Part shown: positions 46,912 through 56,746 of the stretch, piece after piece
Layout of the letters: the number at the start of each line of letters is the position of its first letter
How positions within the stretch are numbered: the first letter of the stretch is position 1
Assembly (NCBI GenBank): GCA_963837755.1
Contig: CAWIOP010000004.1
Span: forward strand, 558,001-622,000
From: JADGHX01 sp963837755
Lineage (GTDB): Bacteria > Pseudomonadota > Gammaproteobacteria > Steroidobacterales > Steroidobacteraceae
DNA length: 64,000 nucleotides
Direction: 5' to 3'
The notes under the pieces: generated by a model
The model's input: the letters and a program-made list of their open reading frames with translations, nothing else
Database searches by the model: none
What the model was told of the DNA's origin: nothing
Translations under genes and position numbers: made by a program

Positions 46912-47457
46912 ATGGTTACCGACAGTGGCGGCGGCCAGCGCGGCTTCACCTATATCGCCCTTCTTCTCCTGGTCGCGTTGCACGGCGCGGTGCTCGCCGC
47001 CGCCGGCACGATGTGGCACATCGCGCAGAAGCGCGAGAAGGAGCGTGAGCTGCTGTTCGTGGGCGATCAGATGCGTCGCGCGATCCGTTCGTACGCCGCG
47101 AGTGGTCCCGGTGTCGCCGGGCAGCTGCCCAGGTCCCTGGACGATCTGCTCCGCGACCCGCGCATGCCTGGCGTGAAGCGGCACCTGCGCAGGGTTTTTG
47201 TCGACCCCATGACGGGGACGACGGACTGGGGTCTCGTCATGACGCCGGATGGAAATGCCATCGTCGGCGTTTACAGCCGCTCGGAAGACTCGCCGCTCAA
47301 GACCGGAAATTTCCCGGCCGATGACGCGGATTTCGCGAGCGCGTCGATGTATTCGGACTGGAAATTTCTTTATCGGCCGGCCGGCCGTCCGCCCGCAGCC
47401 CCACCTGGGGGCGCCGGCGCCGCGGCTGGCATCAATGCAACGGGGGGTGGGTCATGA
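46912..47457 (+). CDS. Atypical pseudopilin-like protein (FTYIAL N-terminus)
   Basis: Protein of 181 aa with a prepilin-like leader ending QRG before FTYIALLLLVALHGAVLAAA. The +5 residue is Ala, not the usual Glu, so assembly into the pseudopilus may differ, as in the tip pseudopilin GspK class. A charged helix (EKERELLFVGDQMRRAI) and a globular part (VDPMTGTTDWGLVMTPDG) follow. ATG 46912 has an AGGGCAGG ribosome binding site; ATG 46897 overlaps the previous gene. Confidence 0.75.
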   Translation: MVTDSGGGQRGFTYIALLLLVALHGAVLAAAGTMWHIAQKREKERELLFVGDQMRRAIRSYAASGPGVAGQLPRSLDDLLRDPRMPGVKRHLRRVFVDPMTGTTDWGLVMTPDGNAIVGVYSRSEDSPLKTGNFPADDADFASASMYSDWKFLYRPAGRPPAAPPGGAGAAAGINATGGGS

Positions 47458-48449
47458 GGCAAGTTGTTTCACGCAGGGAATCGGCATCGCTGCGTGCCGT
47501 CATCGGGTTCCTCGCTCTCCTCTCGACGGCATTCCCCGCGAGCACGATGGCTGCCACCGGCTATGACTCGGTAGCGCCGATCTTCAACGGCCGGTGCATC
47601 ATCTGTCACAGCGGAGTCGCGGCTCCGCTGGGGCTGCGGCTCGACACGCGCGAAAACATTCTCAAAGGCAGCGAACGCGGCCCGGTGGTCAAGGCGGCAA
47701 ACCCCGCCGGCAGCGAGCTGGTTCGGCGTATCCGCGGTCAATCGCTGCCGCGGATGCCGTTAACGGGGCCGCCGTGGCTGGCGGACGATGAGATTGCGCT
47801 GATCGTGAAGTGGGTGGCCGAGGGGCTCGCCGCCGGGCCACAGGCAGCCAGCGCGCCAGCGCCGGGGTCCGTGCCGCAGGCATCTGAATCCGCGCCCGCG
47901 CCGGTGTCGGCGCCCGCATCCAGGCCGGCCCGACCCAGGCCCGGCGAGATCGTTTCGTATCGGCACGTCGCGCCGATACTGCTTCAGCGTTGCGCGAAGT
48001 GTCACTCATTGAACGGCATCATGGGGTCGCCGCCCGAAGGCTTTCGGCTGGACACCTGGGCCGAGACAGTGGCGCGCGCCGACCGTCTGCGGGTGGTGCC
48101 GGGGAATCCCGCGGCAAGCGAGCTCGTGCGGCGCATACGTGGGCAGGCGCTGCCGCGCATGCCGTTCGATGGTCCTCCGTATCTGCCGGAAGAGGACATC
48201 CAGTTGATCGAGCAATGGATCCGGCAAGGCGCCCGCGATGCGGAAGGAAACGTCGCTCCGTCGCCGGCCGGCGCCCGAGTGCGGCTGCACGGTACGCTGA
48301 CGAAAACATGGGAGCTCGACGGATTGCCGCTCGGAGTGGACGCTTCGACGCGGATCGACAAGAACCCCAGGCCAGGCGATTACGTCGAGGTGCGCGGAAC
48401 CGTGCAGGAGGAAGGCGCGGTGCGGGCAAGCCGTATCCGACAGCGTTGA
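47454..48449 (+). CDS. Diheme cytochrome c (planctomycete-type repeats) with C-terminal OB-like domain
   Basis: Exported protein of 331 aa: signal peptide to about MAA (residue 34), two cytochrome c domains of the PSCyt1 type with CIICH and CAKCH, each followed by the repeat SELVRRIRGQ.LPRMP, separated by an Ala/Pro linker, and a C-terminal DUF5666-like barrel (VRLHGTLTKTWELDGLPLGVD ... YVEVRGTVQEEGAVRASRI). It closes the secretion operon (4-bp overlap). It is a candidate electron carrier at the cell surface for the oxidase (inference). Confidence 0.85.
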   Translation: MRQVVSRRESASLRAVIGFLALLSTAFPASTMAATGYDSVAPIFNGRCIICHSGVAAPLGLRLDTRENILKGSERGPVVKAANPAGSELVRRIRGQSLPRMPLTGPPWLADDEIALIVKWVAEGLAAGPQAASAPAPGSVPQASESAPAPVSAPASRPARPRPGEIVSYRHVAPILLQRCAKCHSLNGIMGSPPEGFRLDTWAETVARADRLRVVPGNPAASELVRRIRGQALPRMPFDGPPYLPEEDIQLIEQWIRQGARDAEGNVAPSPAGARVRLHGTLTKTWELDGLPLGVDASTRIDKNPRPGDYVEVRGTVQEEGAVRASRIRQR

Positions 48450-48505
48450 TCAGCGACCAGACCGGGCATCGAGCGTCCGCCGAGTGCGCTCGCCGCACGC
48501 AGGTC

Positions 48506-49930
48506 TCAAGCTTCCGGCTGGTACTCCACGCGGGTCTCCCGGGCGATGGCATCGGTCGGCGCCCATTCGAGCAGCGTGAGAAACCGCTGCACGCGGTCCA
48601 CGAACTGCACGGGCTCCCAGCCGCGCGCATAGCCGCGCTTGGCGCTGGCGTAGTAGCGCTCCTGCGCGAGCAGGGGCAGGTGCTCGCGCACGTCGGCCCA
48701 TGAATCGGGGTTCTTGCCGCGCGCCTGCGCCAGCACGCGCGCATCCTCGAGATGCCCGAAGCCCACGTTGTATGAAGCCACCGCGAGCCAGGTGCGGTCC
48801 GGCTCCGGTATGCGGTCGGGAATCTTCTCTTTCACCTCGGCGAAGTACTTCGCCCCCGCGAAGATGCTTTGCCGCGCGTTGGTGCGGTCCGTGACGCCCA
48901 TGGCCTGCGCCGTGTCGGCCATGAGCATCATTACGCCGAGCGCGCCATCATGCGATTCGGCCTTTGGATTCCACTTGGACTCCTGATAGCCGATGGCCGC
49001 GAGCAGGCGCCAGTCCACGCCGCTCTTCGCCGACGCGTCTTCGAAAAACTTGCGAAAGGCGCCGAGGCGCACGGCGATGTGCGCCTGAAACTGTCGCGAC
49101 TCGAGGTATTCGAAAGGATGCGCGTCGCCCGTGGCCTGCTCCGAGAGCTGCGCGAGCGTGCCGGAGCGCTCGATCTCGTCGAAGTAGTGGTTCACCGACC
49201 GCAGCAGGTCGCGCGCTTTCTTGCGCACCATCCACTGCGCCGGCCTCGTGGCGGGCAGCGTGAACCCGACGGCCACGTTCGGGTAGAGGTGCCGCGCAAA
49301 GGAATATTCCCGCGCGTCGACGATGGCGTAGTTCGCCTGGCCCGACTCCACGTCTTCGAGCGGGTCTGCCGAGCTCGGCGCCGTGGCCACCCACTCGAGA
49401 TGGGGAGCCATGGTGTCTTTCAGCTTTTGGAGTACCCGCTCCTGCGGGCTGCCTGCGCGCACGGCGAGGCGCGCGGACTCGAGCTGGATCGTGCCGCGCG
49501 GCCGCTTCTCGCCGCGCCGGTAGACCACCAGCTGCTCGACCTGCTCGTAGGGCCTGGCCGGGTCGCCGGCTTTCAGCCATGCGTCGTCGGCGGAGATCTG
49601 GGCGGCCGCGATGTCGGCCCGGCCCGCCGCCAGCTCCGCCTGCATGGCCGCTGCGTTCAGGACCGGCGTGATGACGAGTGTGACCCCGAGCTTCTGCGCA
49701 AAGGCCCGCGTCAGGTCGAACTCGAGCCCTTCGGCGCCGTGCGTGCCCAGGTAATACGAAGTGGGGCTGTTGACTGTGATCACCCGCAGCTCCCCGCGGG
49801 AGCGAATCTCATCGAGGCTGCGGGGCTCGGCCGCCCTGTCGCAGCCTGCCAGCAGTGTCATCAGGGGCAGCGCCACGGTGAGGGCGATGCCGAAGGCGAC
49901 GACTGCCGGCCAGCGCTCGTTTCGACGCAT
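48506..49930 (-). CDS. mltF: Membrane-bound lytic murein transglycosylase F
   Basis: Outer-membrane lipoprotein of 474 aa that cleaves peptidoglycan glycan strands to 1,6-anhydro products. Lipobox LLAGC (cysteine about residue 30), an N-terminal solute-binding-protein-like domain (GELRVITVNSPTSYYLGTHGAEGLEFDLTRAFA) and a C-terminal SLT domain with catalytic Glu in IGYQESKWNP. It converges on the cytochrome gene (56 bp gap). It marks the return to core synteny to the right of the inserted block. Confidence 0.95.
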   Translation of the reverse strand: MRRNERWPAVVAFGIALTVALPLMTLLAGCDRAAEPRSLDEIRSRGELRVITVNSPTSYYLGTHGAEGLEFDLTRAFAQKLGVTLVITPVLNAAAMQAELAAGRADIAAAQISADDAWLKAGDPARPYEQVEQLVVYRRGEKRPRGTIQLESARLAVRAGSPQERVLQKLKDTMAPHLEWVATAPSSADPLEDVESGQANYAIVDAREYSFARHLYPNVAVGFTLPATRPAQWMVRKKARDLLRSVNHYFDEIERSGTLAQLSEQATGDAHPFEYLESRQFQAHIAVRLGAFRKFFEDASAKSGVDWRLLAAIGYQESKWNPKAESHDGALGVMMLMADTAQAMGVTDRTNARQSIFAGAKYFAEVKEKIPDRIPEPDRTWLAVASYNVGFGHLEDARVLAQARGKNPDSWADVREHLPLLAQERYYASAKRGYARGWEPVQFVDRVQRFLTLLEWAPTDAIARETRVEYQPEA

Positions 49931-49992
49931 CAGGAGGCCTCACTCGACTAATCCGGTTCAGCTAGAATACCAGCCCCCGCAAGGGGACCCCC

Positions 49993-50085
49993 GGAGAGGT
50001 ACCGAAGTGGTCATAACGGCGCCGACTCGAAATCGGATGGTCGGGTAATTCCGGCACGTGGGTTCGAATCCCACCCTCTCCGCCA
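49993..50085 (+). tRNA. tRNA-Ser (anticodon CGA)
   Basis: Class II tRNA with acceptor stem GGAGAGG pairing with CCTCTCC, discriminator G, encoded CCA (50083-50085), T-arm GGTTCGAATCC, a long variable arm and anticodon loop CTCGAAA. The CGA anticodon reads UCG. It is the probable integration site for the island to its right. Confidence 0.95.
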
Positions 50086-50145
50086 GTTTTTGAGCGCCAG
50101 TGACGGCTTTGGAAGGCTGCTGAGAAGCCAAAAAGACAGGACGAA

Positions 50146-50168
50146 CCCCGGAAATATCGGGGCTTTTT
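50146..50168 (+). terminator. Rho-independent terminator after tRNA-Ser
   Basis: CCCCG-GAAATAT-CGGGG hairpin followed by CTTTTTG, 60 bp after the tRNA end. Confidence 0.75.
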
Positions 50169-50274
50169 GTTCCAGTGGCTTCCAAGGGGTCTGCGGGAAG
50201 CCAGAGTTTTCTTGGGGTAGGGCGTGGGGTACGACGTGACGTCGGTAGCCGCACCGGGATGAGGCCGGCGGCCA

Positions 50275-50640
50275 GACAAAAGAGGGCTCGGCCGCAATCG
50301 TTGCGGTGGATCAGGGACCCCGGGGCCGGCCGCCATGTGGGGGATCCCGGGTGTTGTGGCGGATCCACGATTTCAGAACCGGACACAGATGGCCCCCGGA
50401 CATCGGAATCAGCTAGTCCATACATTCCCGTCGAATGGTCCCGACGATGCGCTCGCAGAGCCCATTGGCCATCAGTCAGCGCAGTGGAATCTGTTGGACG
50501 CGGATCCCGAGCGGCTCGATCGATTCGTCCAGGTGGCTCGCAAAGATGCTGTCGCGATCGTGAATCAGGAACTCGTACGTCCGTCGTACCCGACCGCATC
50601 TCACGCCGCTGCGGGCGATTGCCTCGCTATGGCAAAGCGG
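50275..50640 (-). pseudogene. Decayed integrase-core (rve/DDE) transposase
   Basis: Minus-strand remains of an IS3/IS481-like integrase catalytic domain: YEFLIHDRDSIFASHLDESI, then after an in-frame TGA, LMANGLCERIVGTIRREC, then after an in-frame TAG, LIPMSGGHLCPVLKSWIRHN, and after a frameshift the typical tail GPGVPDPP. It lacks the N-terminal HTH part and the first catalytic Asp region. Two stops plus a frameshift show true decay, unlike the single-base breaks elsewhere. The rest of 50.09-50.64 kb holds no gene that I can support. Confidence 0.8.
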
Positions 50641-50644
50641 AAAG

Positions 50645-51118
50645 TCACTTGACGAAGCCTGCCTCACGTGCGCGTGCTACGAAATTACGGAGCTTGGATT
50701 TCAAGCGTGACGGAACTCGGGTGTCGCACTCCCAAACGACGAGAACACGATAACCAAGGCGCCTGAGCTCGAGTAGCTTGGCGCGATCTCTGTCGATGTT
50801 CCGTTGCAGCTTCGGTGCCCAGTATTCGGAGTTTGAATGTGGCTTCGATGCGAGACGGCATCCCTCGTGAGAGTGCCAGAAGCAGCCATGCACGAAGATC
50901 GCCCATTTATTCCGCCGATTCGCGATGTCTGGCTTGCCGGGAAGATTGTCGACGTGCTTCCTGAAACGCAACCCGAAGCCATGAAGCGTGGAGCGGACGC
51001 GCACCTCCGGTACGGTGTCCTTCGAGCGAATTCTTGCCATCATCTCAGAGCGAGTAAGCGCCGAACGCTGTCGCCGCGGCAAGAGCAGGGGCATCCTCTT
51101 ATTTCCGGGTCCTCTCAT
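50645..51118 (-). CDS. vsr: Very short patch repair endonuclease Vsr
   Basis: Mismatch endonuclease of 157 aa that nicks at T:G mismatches produced by deamination of 5-methylcytosine. Family motifs: MMARIRSKDTVPEVRVRS, the catalytic Asp in LPGKPDIA, HGCFWHSHEGC with the zinc/catalytic His and Cys, YWAPKLQRNIDRD, and VVWECD. It is the last gene of the defence operon and complements the C5 methyltransferase at the other end. ATG 51118 follows a duplicated GGTGG-containing repeat; ATG 51094 is also possible. Confidence 0.92.
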   Translation of the reverse strand: MRGPGNKRMPLLLPRRQRSALTRSEMMARIRSKDTVPEVRVRSTLHGFGLRFRKHVDNLPGKPDIANRRNKWAIFVHGCFWHSHEGCRLASKPHSNSEYWAPKLQRNIDRDRAKLLELRRLGYRVLVVWECDTRVPSRLKSKLRNFVARAREAGFVK

Positions 51119-51120
51119 AC

Positions 51121-51144
51121 TGTCACACCACCTGTCACACCACG
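51121..51144. repeat. Tandem 12-bp repeat upstream of vsr
   Basis: TGTCACACCACC followed by TGTCACACCACG on the plus strand, 2 bp ahead of the vsr start codon. On the vsr strand it repeats the AGGTGG ribosome-binding-like element. Confidence 0.6.
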
Positions 51145-51203
51145 CGCTACTCTAAGTCTGCCACTAACATTGAGCATCGCGTGTTTTTTGAAAAGCCTTT
51201 CGC

Positions 51204-54200
51204 TTAGAAAGGTCGTCGCAATACTTCGAATAGCGATTTGCACGTGACGTTGCAGCCTGCTGCTGCGGCCTGTGCGCAGGCCGCAGCGAGCTGTGCGCAC
51301 TGGTTTGCCGGATCTGTCTCCCAAAGCGGATGCGTAATGATTTCCACATCGTTGCCACGGCGTCCTGCGTGAAGTCCAGCAAACGTAACGGGCTGCCAGC
51401 CAGGTAATGCGGCCAGATAAGGGCCAGCCGCCAACGCATCCAATCCTTGCCAGTACGCGACAGAGAAGTCGATCGGCGCGTTTGGATCGAGCGCGAGCCG
51501 CGCAAGATCCAGTCCAAGGCGCCAGTCCAGAATGTTGTGGTATGCGAGATTGCTGAAATCTCGCAGACAGTCCGGGCAGGATGTGCGGCACAGCGCGGCG
51601 TGGGCCGCATTGCCTTGCGCATCCGCATGGGCCACAAGCGGGCCGTAGAACGTGCTGCTGCTCTCGCCTACCACGAATTGGAGGAGGCTTTCTGTTTCCG
51701 TCGGCGTGCCGATGTGCGAGCTGTAGCCGGCGCCGTTCTCCAAGCTATCCGACATGAATATCTGGCCCGCAATCTGCCCGGCTGGATTCCGCATGACTCT
51801 GAGGCCAACTTTCAGCTCCCGCTCGTGGATATCGAGCCGGACCGCGACCGCGCGGCGGAGGATAAAGCCGAGCGAGTACAACGAAGCTCTTCCGGCCACG
51901 TGAAGCGGCATTGCTGTCACTCCGGTGGGCCACGTGCGAATTCCGAGTACGAGAACATCAGTAGGCTTAACAGAAGCAAGAGCGCGGGGGTCAGAAGAGC
52001 CCGTGACAAGCGGGGGATTGTCAATTCCGACCTTTGCCAGTGATTCGCGTGTCGCCCATGTCTCTCCTTGAGCCAACTTCTCGAAGTCAAACAGTCTGCC
52101 GTCGTTGTCATTCACGACATAGACAGTGTCTTGGCCGCACCAGACCTCGAAGTTCGCAAGCGGCATCAGCGGAATTGGTGTCACCGCTACCTTGGGTCGC
52201 GACGCTCGGGCAGTCCACTCGAAGACGCCGTCGAAATCGCGACTCGCGCCGTACCACGTGCGGAAGCCTCTCGGCTGAGAAAGCCTAACCTGCTCGAAGT
52301 CCGGTGGCGCCGAGCCGCAGACGGGACAGACTTGGCCCGGATTCTGAGCTCCGTCGACCGCTTGGCAGCGACGGCACATTCCGATGACAAGAGGCGGCCC
52401 GAGCGGATTCGGCTGTTCTGCGACACCATTGCCCTGCGGCTGATAGTCAACGACGCCAATTGCAGTATGGATCACGCCATCCTTAACCGTTTCTGATGAT
52501 GGTGCGAACTGGCTGATCGCGATATCAAGCTCTCGATCTACAACCCCGTCTGGCGGCCAGCCATACCCGGTGCCCGGCCTCTCGTGGAACAGGTAACGCA
52601 CGCGTGTCGGAAAACCGAACATTGGCAGAATGCCGACGTTTGCCAGCCTCTCGCTTAACGATCTTTGCGGTAGACGCGGATCGGTCACCGTCGCGGTTAC
52701 ACGTCCCACGAGCTGATTTTGCACGTAGGCCAAGAGCGCTTGGCGCTGTCCCTGCAGCTGCGGCGACGTGTATGAGAGCAGCACGTCGCAAGTGCGCGCA
52801 ATCGCCGCTGGCTGGTTCTGAATCCACGCTTCGACAAGCTGGCCGACCGTCGTGCCCAGTGCCGCGCCGGGCGGCGGCCGAGGCGGTGGAGCAGTCCAAT
52901 CAGCGGCGTCGCCGAACTCGCCATGAACGCTGTCGCCGCCTTGAGCGGGGAAGAGGTCAAGTGCGCTGAATGCTTGACGCAGGATTTCCTTGGCAAGTAC
53001 GCGCTGGATGATCGCCTCGCGCCGCATATCCACGTATGGCTGCGGCGGAGGATCGGATGTGATGCGCTCAGGACGTTGGAAATAGTAGTCGTCGTGGCTG
53101 CGCCCCCGGCATAACGTCAGTGCAACTGAGAGCCCGGCACCACGCCGGCCGGCGCGGCCGACTCGCTGCTGGTAGTTGAAGCGCATCGGCGGCATGTTTG
53201 CCATCATGACCGCGAGCAGCGATCCGATGTCAACGCCAGCTTCCATAGTTGTCGTCACACTGAGCAGGTCTATCTGATCAGTAGCCTGGATCTCATCGGG
53301 CGGAGGCAAGCAGACATCTTGAAAGAGGCGCTGCCGCTTACGCGCGTCATTCTTGTTGGTCTGCCCAGTAAGTTCTTCGCAGTTCAGCCGGAATAGCGGA
53401 CCGGCCTGAGTCGCCAGATAGCTGTAGTAGTCCGCTGCGAGCTGGACCGCCGCAAGAGGACTCGCTGCGCCGAGCGGATTATGGCAGTCAGTGCAGATGC
53501 CGCCGGAGTCGTGGAGATGGATGCGGCGGCACTGGCCGCACTCGTAGTACGTCGCGCCGGGACGCGCCAAGGTAGAGATTCTGAACGATGAGCACGTGCT
53601 GAGTGAGCACGCCGGCGGCAGTTAGAGATAGTTCAGAACGTCCGCCACGAAGGCCGCGGGAGCGAGGCCGTGCCTCTGGGCGACCGCCGCAAGGAAGTGC
53701 ACGATATAGCCTGGTGGATTGGGCTGGCTCGCGGCGCCATGCGATGACAATCTGCGTCTCGCGCCGAGCAGCCGGATGACGCCGTCTGCGGACTCTTGCA
53801 GCAGCACGCTTGGAGCGGGAGTGGTGATCTGGTCCGTCGTTGCATACGCGAGCCGCAGAGATTCCAGGCTCCGGCGTCCCGACGCAAAGACGACGTCCAT
53901 GACTTCGAGAAGTGACTGGTCCTGAATTCGCCGGAGGTGATCGCGCTGTTCTTGCGTCAGTTGATTCGCAGCCTTCGTCTGCGGAACAGAGCCCGGCGGA
54001 CCCCAGATGTAGAGGTCCCGCCAGCTTCCTCTTTGTTCGGACGGATCGGTCCAGAGTGACGTCGCTGTGTGAAGCCTCCGGGGTTCATGCCCTTTCGGAG
54101 GAGCTGAGCCGAAGCATCGCCTGCGAGCTTCGGCAACGTGAAATGGCCCTTGCGCCGCGCGCGCGAGAATGCGCTGGGCTGCTTGCTGGCAAGTCAGTCC

Positions 54201-56746
54201 CGGGTCCGAGGGAGACGGGAGCTGCGCAGTCGCCGCGCTTGCCGCCATTGAGAGCGTTGCTGCCTCCGCTGGGTGAGTGCTGCCGAACGAGGTTGCGAGA
54301 GCCTGCTGTGGTCCTTGCAGTGCATGGCCGGCAATCTGCGTCGCGAAGGCCTGCGCGCCGGCACCCTGTATCGTGATCGCATCGGTGATCGCTTGACGGA
54401 GTGCGTCCCGGTAATGAGAGAAGCGCATTCCCGCGGATAGCTTCGCGGCATCCTGCCGGCTATCCGAAAATACGACGAGCTTCCGCGACTGGCTCGCTCC
54501 GCCCGCGATCTTGCGGAGCAGGGCGTCGGACAGAACCTGGGCGATTTTCTGGAAGCCGGTACGTAGCGTCCGCACCGGAGATCCGATCTGACGGCGCGAC
54601 CAGTCCGCATCGCAGCGGGCACAGCGGGCCGGATAGGCTTGCGTTGCACTGTCGTCAGTTGGCGGGTTTGCGGAGTGCATTTGCGGGACGTAATACAGAT
54701 AGCCGGGGCCGCCCAAGGCGATTCTGCCGTCAGCCGGCGTGAAGCTCGCCGCTCGCCAGGCACGCGCGATCCCGCCTTGTGTCCACTGCGGCGAGGCGGG
54801 TGCCATGCCCGGCCCGGCGGGCCAGTAGACCGCGTAACGGAGATAGTCTCGATCGAGCGACGCGATGTCGGGAGACGCTTCAAGGTCCGGGTGGTCGGGG
54901 CTCAGATACCACTCGTTCGGGTTGAGTCCGGTTTCACGCCGGTAGCCCCCGAAGAAGATCTCGCCGCACGCTTCGCAGTACAGAAGCTCGAGCACCCGCG
55001 AGCCGCAGCCACAGGTGAGCGTCGGAACATAGTGCAAGGTTCCCGAGGGGCATGGCCCGCTTCGGGGCGGTGCGTGCGTGCAGTTCGGGTTCGTGCACAC
55101 CCATAGTCCCTGCAGGTTGCGGTAGATGATATGCGCGCGCACGGGGAGGGGCGCCGTTCCGTCTGCACCGCGAGCAATCGAGAGTCCGGCAAGCAGCCCG
55201 TCAACTGCGTCAATCCCATCTCCAGGCGGAAGTGCAGGGAACATGGCCGCGGAAAGTTGTTCCGGAAACCGAGGCTCCATCGTGGGCGCCTGAGCAGGTC
55301 CGGCTGCGCAAGCCAATCGAAGCGCGTCTCCAGCAGCGATATGTCTGAACGCGGAATCGAGCACCAGCTCCGCCCCTGCGCCGGCCGTGAGCGCAGGAGC
55401 GCCAACTGCACCATGAAATGCGGCCGCAGCGGCGGACACGGGCTGCTGGCGTCCACGGAGCGAAGCACCGAGCTGACGCAAAGCCGGCGCGTTCGCTTGG
55501 ACCGACGCGTACGCACCCGTGTTCAGCGGCTGCGGTGCACCACCTATGACGCGGAAGCGGTTCCGGTCGCGCCCAAAGAATTCTTCGAGATACTGCATGC
55601 CCGGCCGCACCGGCGGCTATGGAGGCACTCGATGCAATGATGCGAAGCTGATTGGAGCCGGGCGCGAGCCCGAGGCGATCGAGTAGAACCCGGATCAGAT
55701 ACGCGACTTCTGTTCCCGGCGTACCGCGATACGTGTGCAGCTCGTCGACGACAAGGTGGAAGACGTGTGAAGGATCGGCGCTCAGCCACTGCCGTGTCTG
55801 GTCAAAGATCGCCGCCTCGACACCACGCATGAGCATGATGTTGAGCATCGAGTAGTTGGTGATGAGGACGTCGGGCGGATGGTCCTGCATGTCCCAGCGC
55901 GACCACATTTCGCCGCCGTCCATTCGCGGAAAGAACCGGGCCGCGGCTTTCCCCGCGACAAGCTGTGCGTCCGACGATGCACTTGCGAGTTCAGTACGGA
56001 GTCTGCTCGCTTGCCGCGGCTTTGCGATTGCCGGAAACCGGAGTCCGCCCCGTGTAGCGCCCGAAGTAGAACCGGTTTCCTGCGCGGTTTGCCTGCAGCC
56101 AAGCGCGGGCCTGCGTGCCGTCCAGCCCGTCTCGCAGTCGTGCAAGCTGATCCTCGACGAGGGCGTTCAGCGGGTACAGGATCAGTGCGCGAACAGCTGC
56201 GGGCCGATTCTCGTGCGCCCGTTGCGGAATTCGCGGCGCCCACTTGCGCCTGCTGCCCTGCATGGTCCAATGATTCCACCAGTCCCAGTGCGCCGGCCGA
56301 GGCGCAGGCGCCGCCCAGCTCTGCGACTCACGGACGAGTGCGGCAGCGATCGGCAACAGGAAGCACTCGGTCTTACCCGAGCCCGTCCCCGTCGTGACAA
56401 CAGCATCGTGACCACGGGCCACCACGACATCGAATACATCGCGCTGGTGCGTGTACAGTTTGCGCGGGGGAACGAAGAGTCCCTGTGAGATGAATCCTAC
56501 GGCATCGGCGATCTCGGCAGCGCTCCACGATGCACCCAGAAGCGTCTGAGCAGCCTGCGGGAAGGTGTCACCCGTCACATACGCCGGTACCGGCTCGATC
56601 AGCGGCCGCCGATACAGCTTGCCGTCCGCGTCGAGCAGCCGGCGCCGTTCCAAGACAAGATCGGGATATCTCAAGTCGAAGGGGCTGTCGAGATATCGCA
56701 AGTATGTATCACGGAGATTCTCGAATACTTCGATAGGATTGCTCAT
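51204..56746 (-). CDS. Giant DEAD/DEAH helicase with DUF1998 (DruE-like), multiply frameshifted
   Basis: Superfamily 2 helicase of about 1845 aa once breaks at about 56000, 55612, 53625 and 53573 are bridged; removing 1, 1, 2 and 1 bases gives an exact codon count. Walker A TGTGSGKT at 119-126; DELH box at 334-337; IASSASI motif III; TTTMEAGVDIG motif V; QRVGRAGRRG motif VI. Three zinc-finger-like clusters (CTNPNC, YCEACGE; YECGQC, ICTDC; CRRCQ, CPVCG) and a C-terminal DUF1998/MZB domain with LENGAGY-like LESGAGYSS and CPDCLRDFSNLAYHNILDW. In Druantia, DruE carries helicase and DUF1998 in one chain; DISARM splits them (DrmA, DrmB). Starts by ATGA overlap with the preceding gene. Motifs are intact on both sides of every break, so the protein is probably functional. 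Confidence 0.85.

Noticed and set aside
51204..56746. Helicase as three or four separate genes
   Set aside because: Motifs I to VI and DUF1998 fall in order across the breaks, no ribosome binding sites occur at the breaks, and removing a few bases gives one continuous frame.
51204..56746. DISARM (DrmA/DrmB) assignment
   Set aside because: In DISARM the helicase and DUF1998 are separate proteins, and no DrmC (phospholipase D) gene is seen; a single-chain helicase-DUF1998 fits DruE better.
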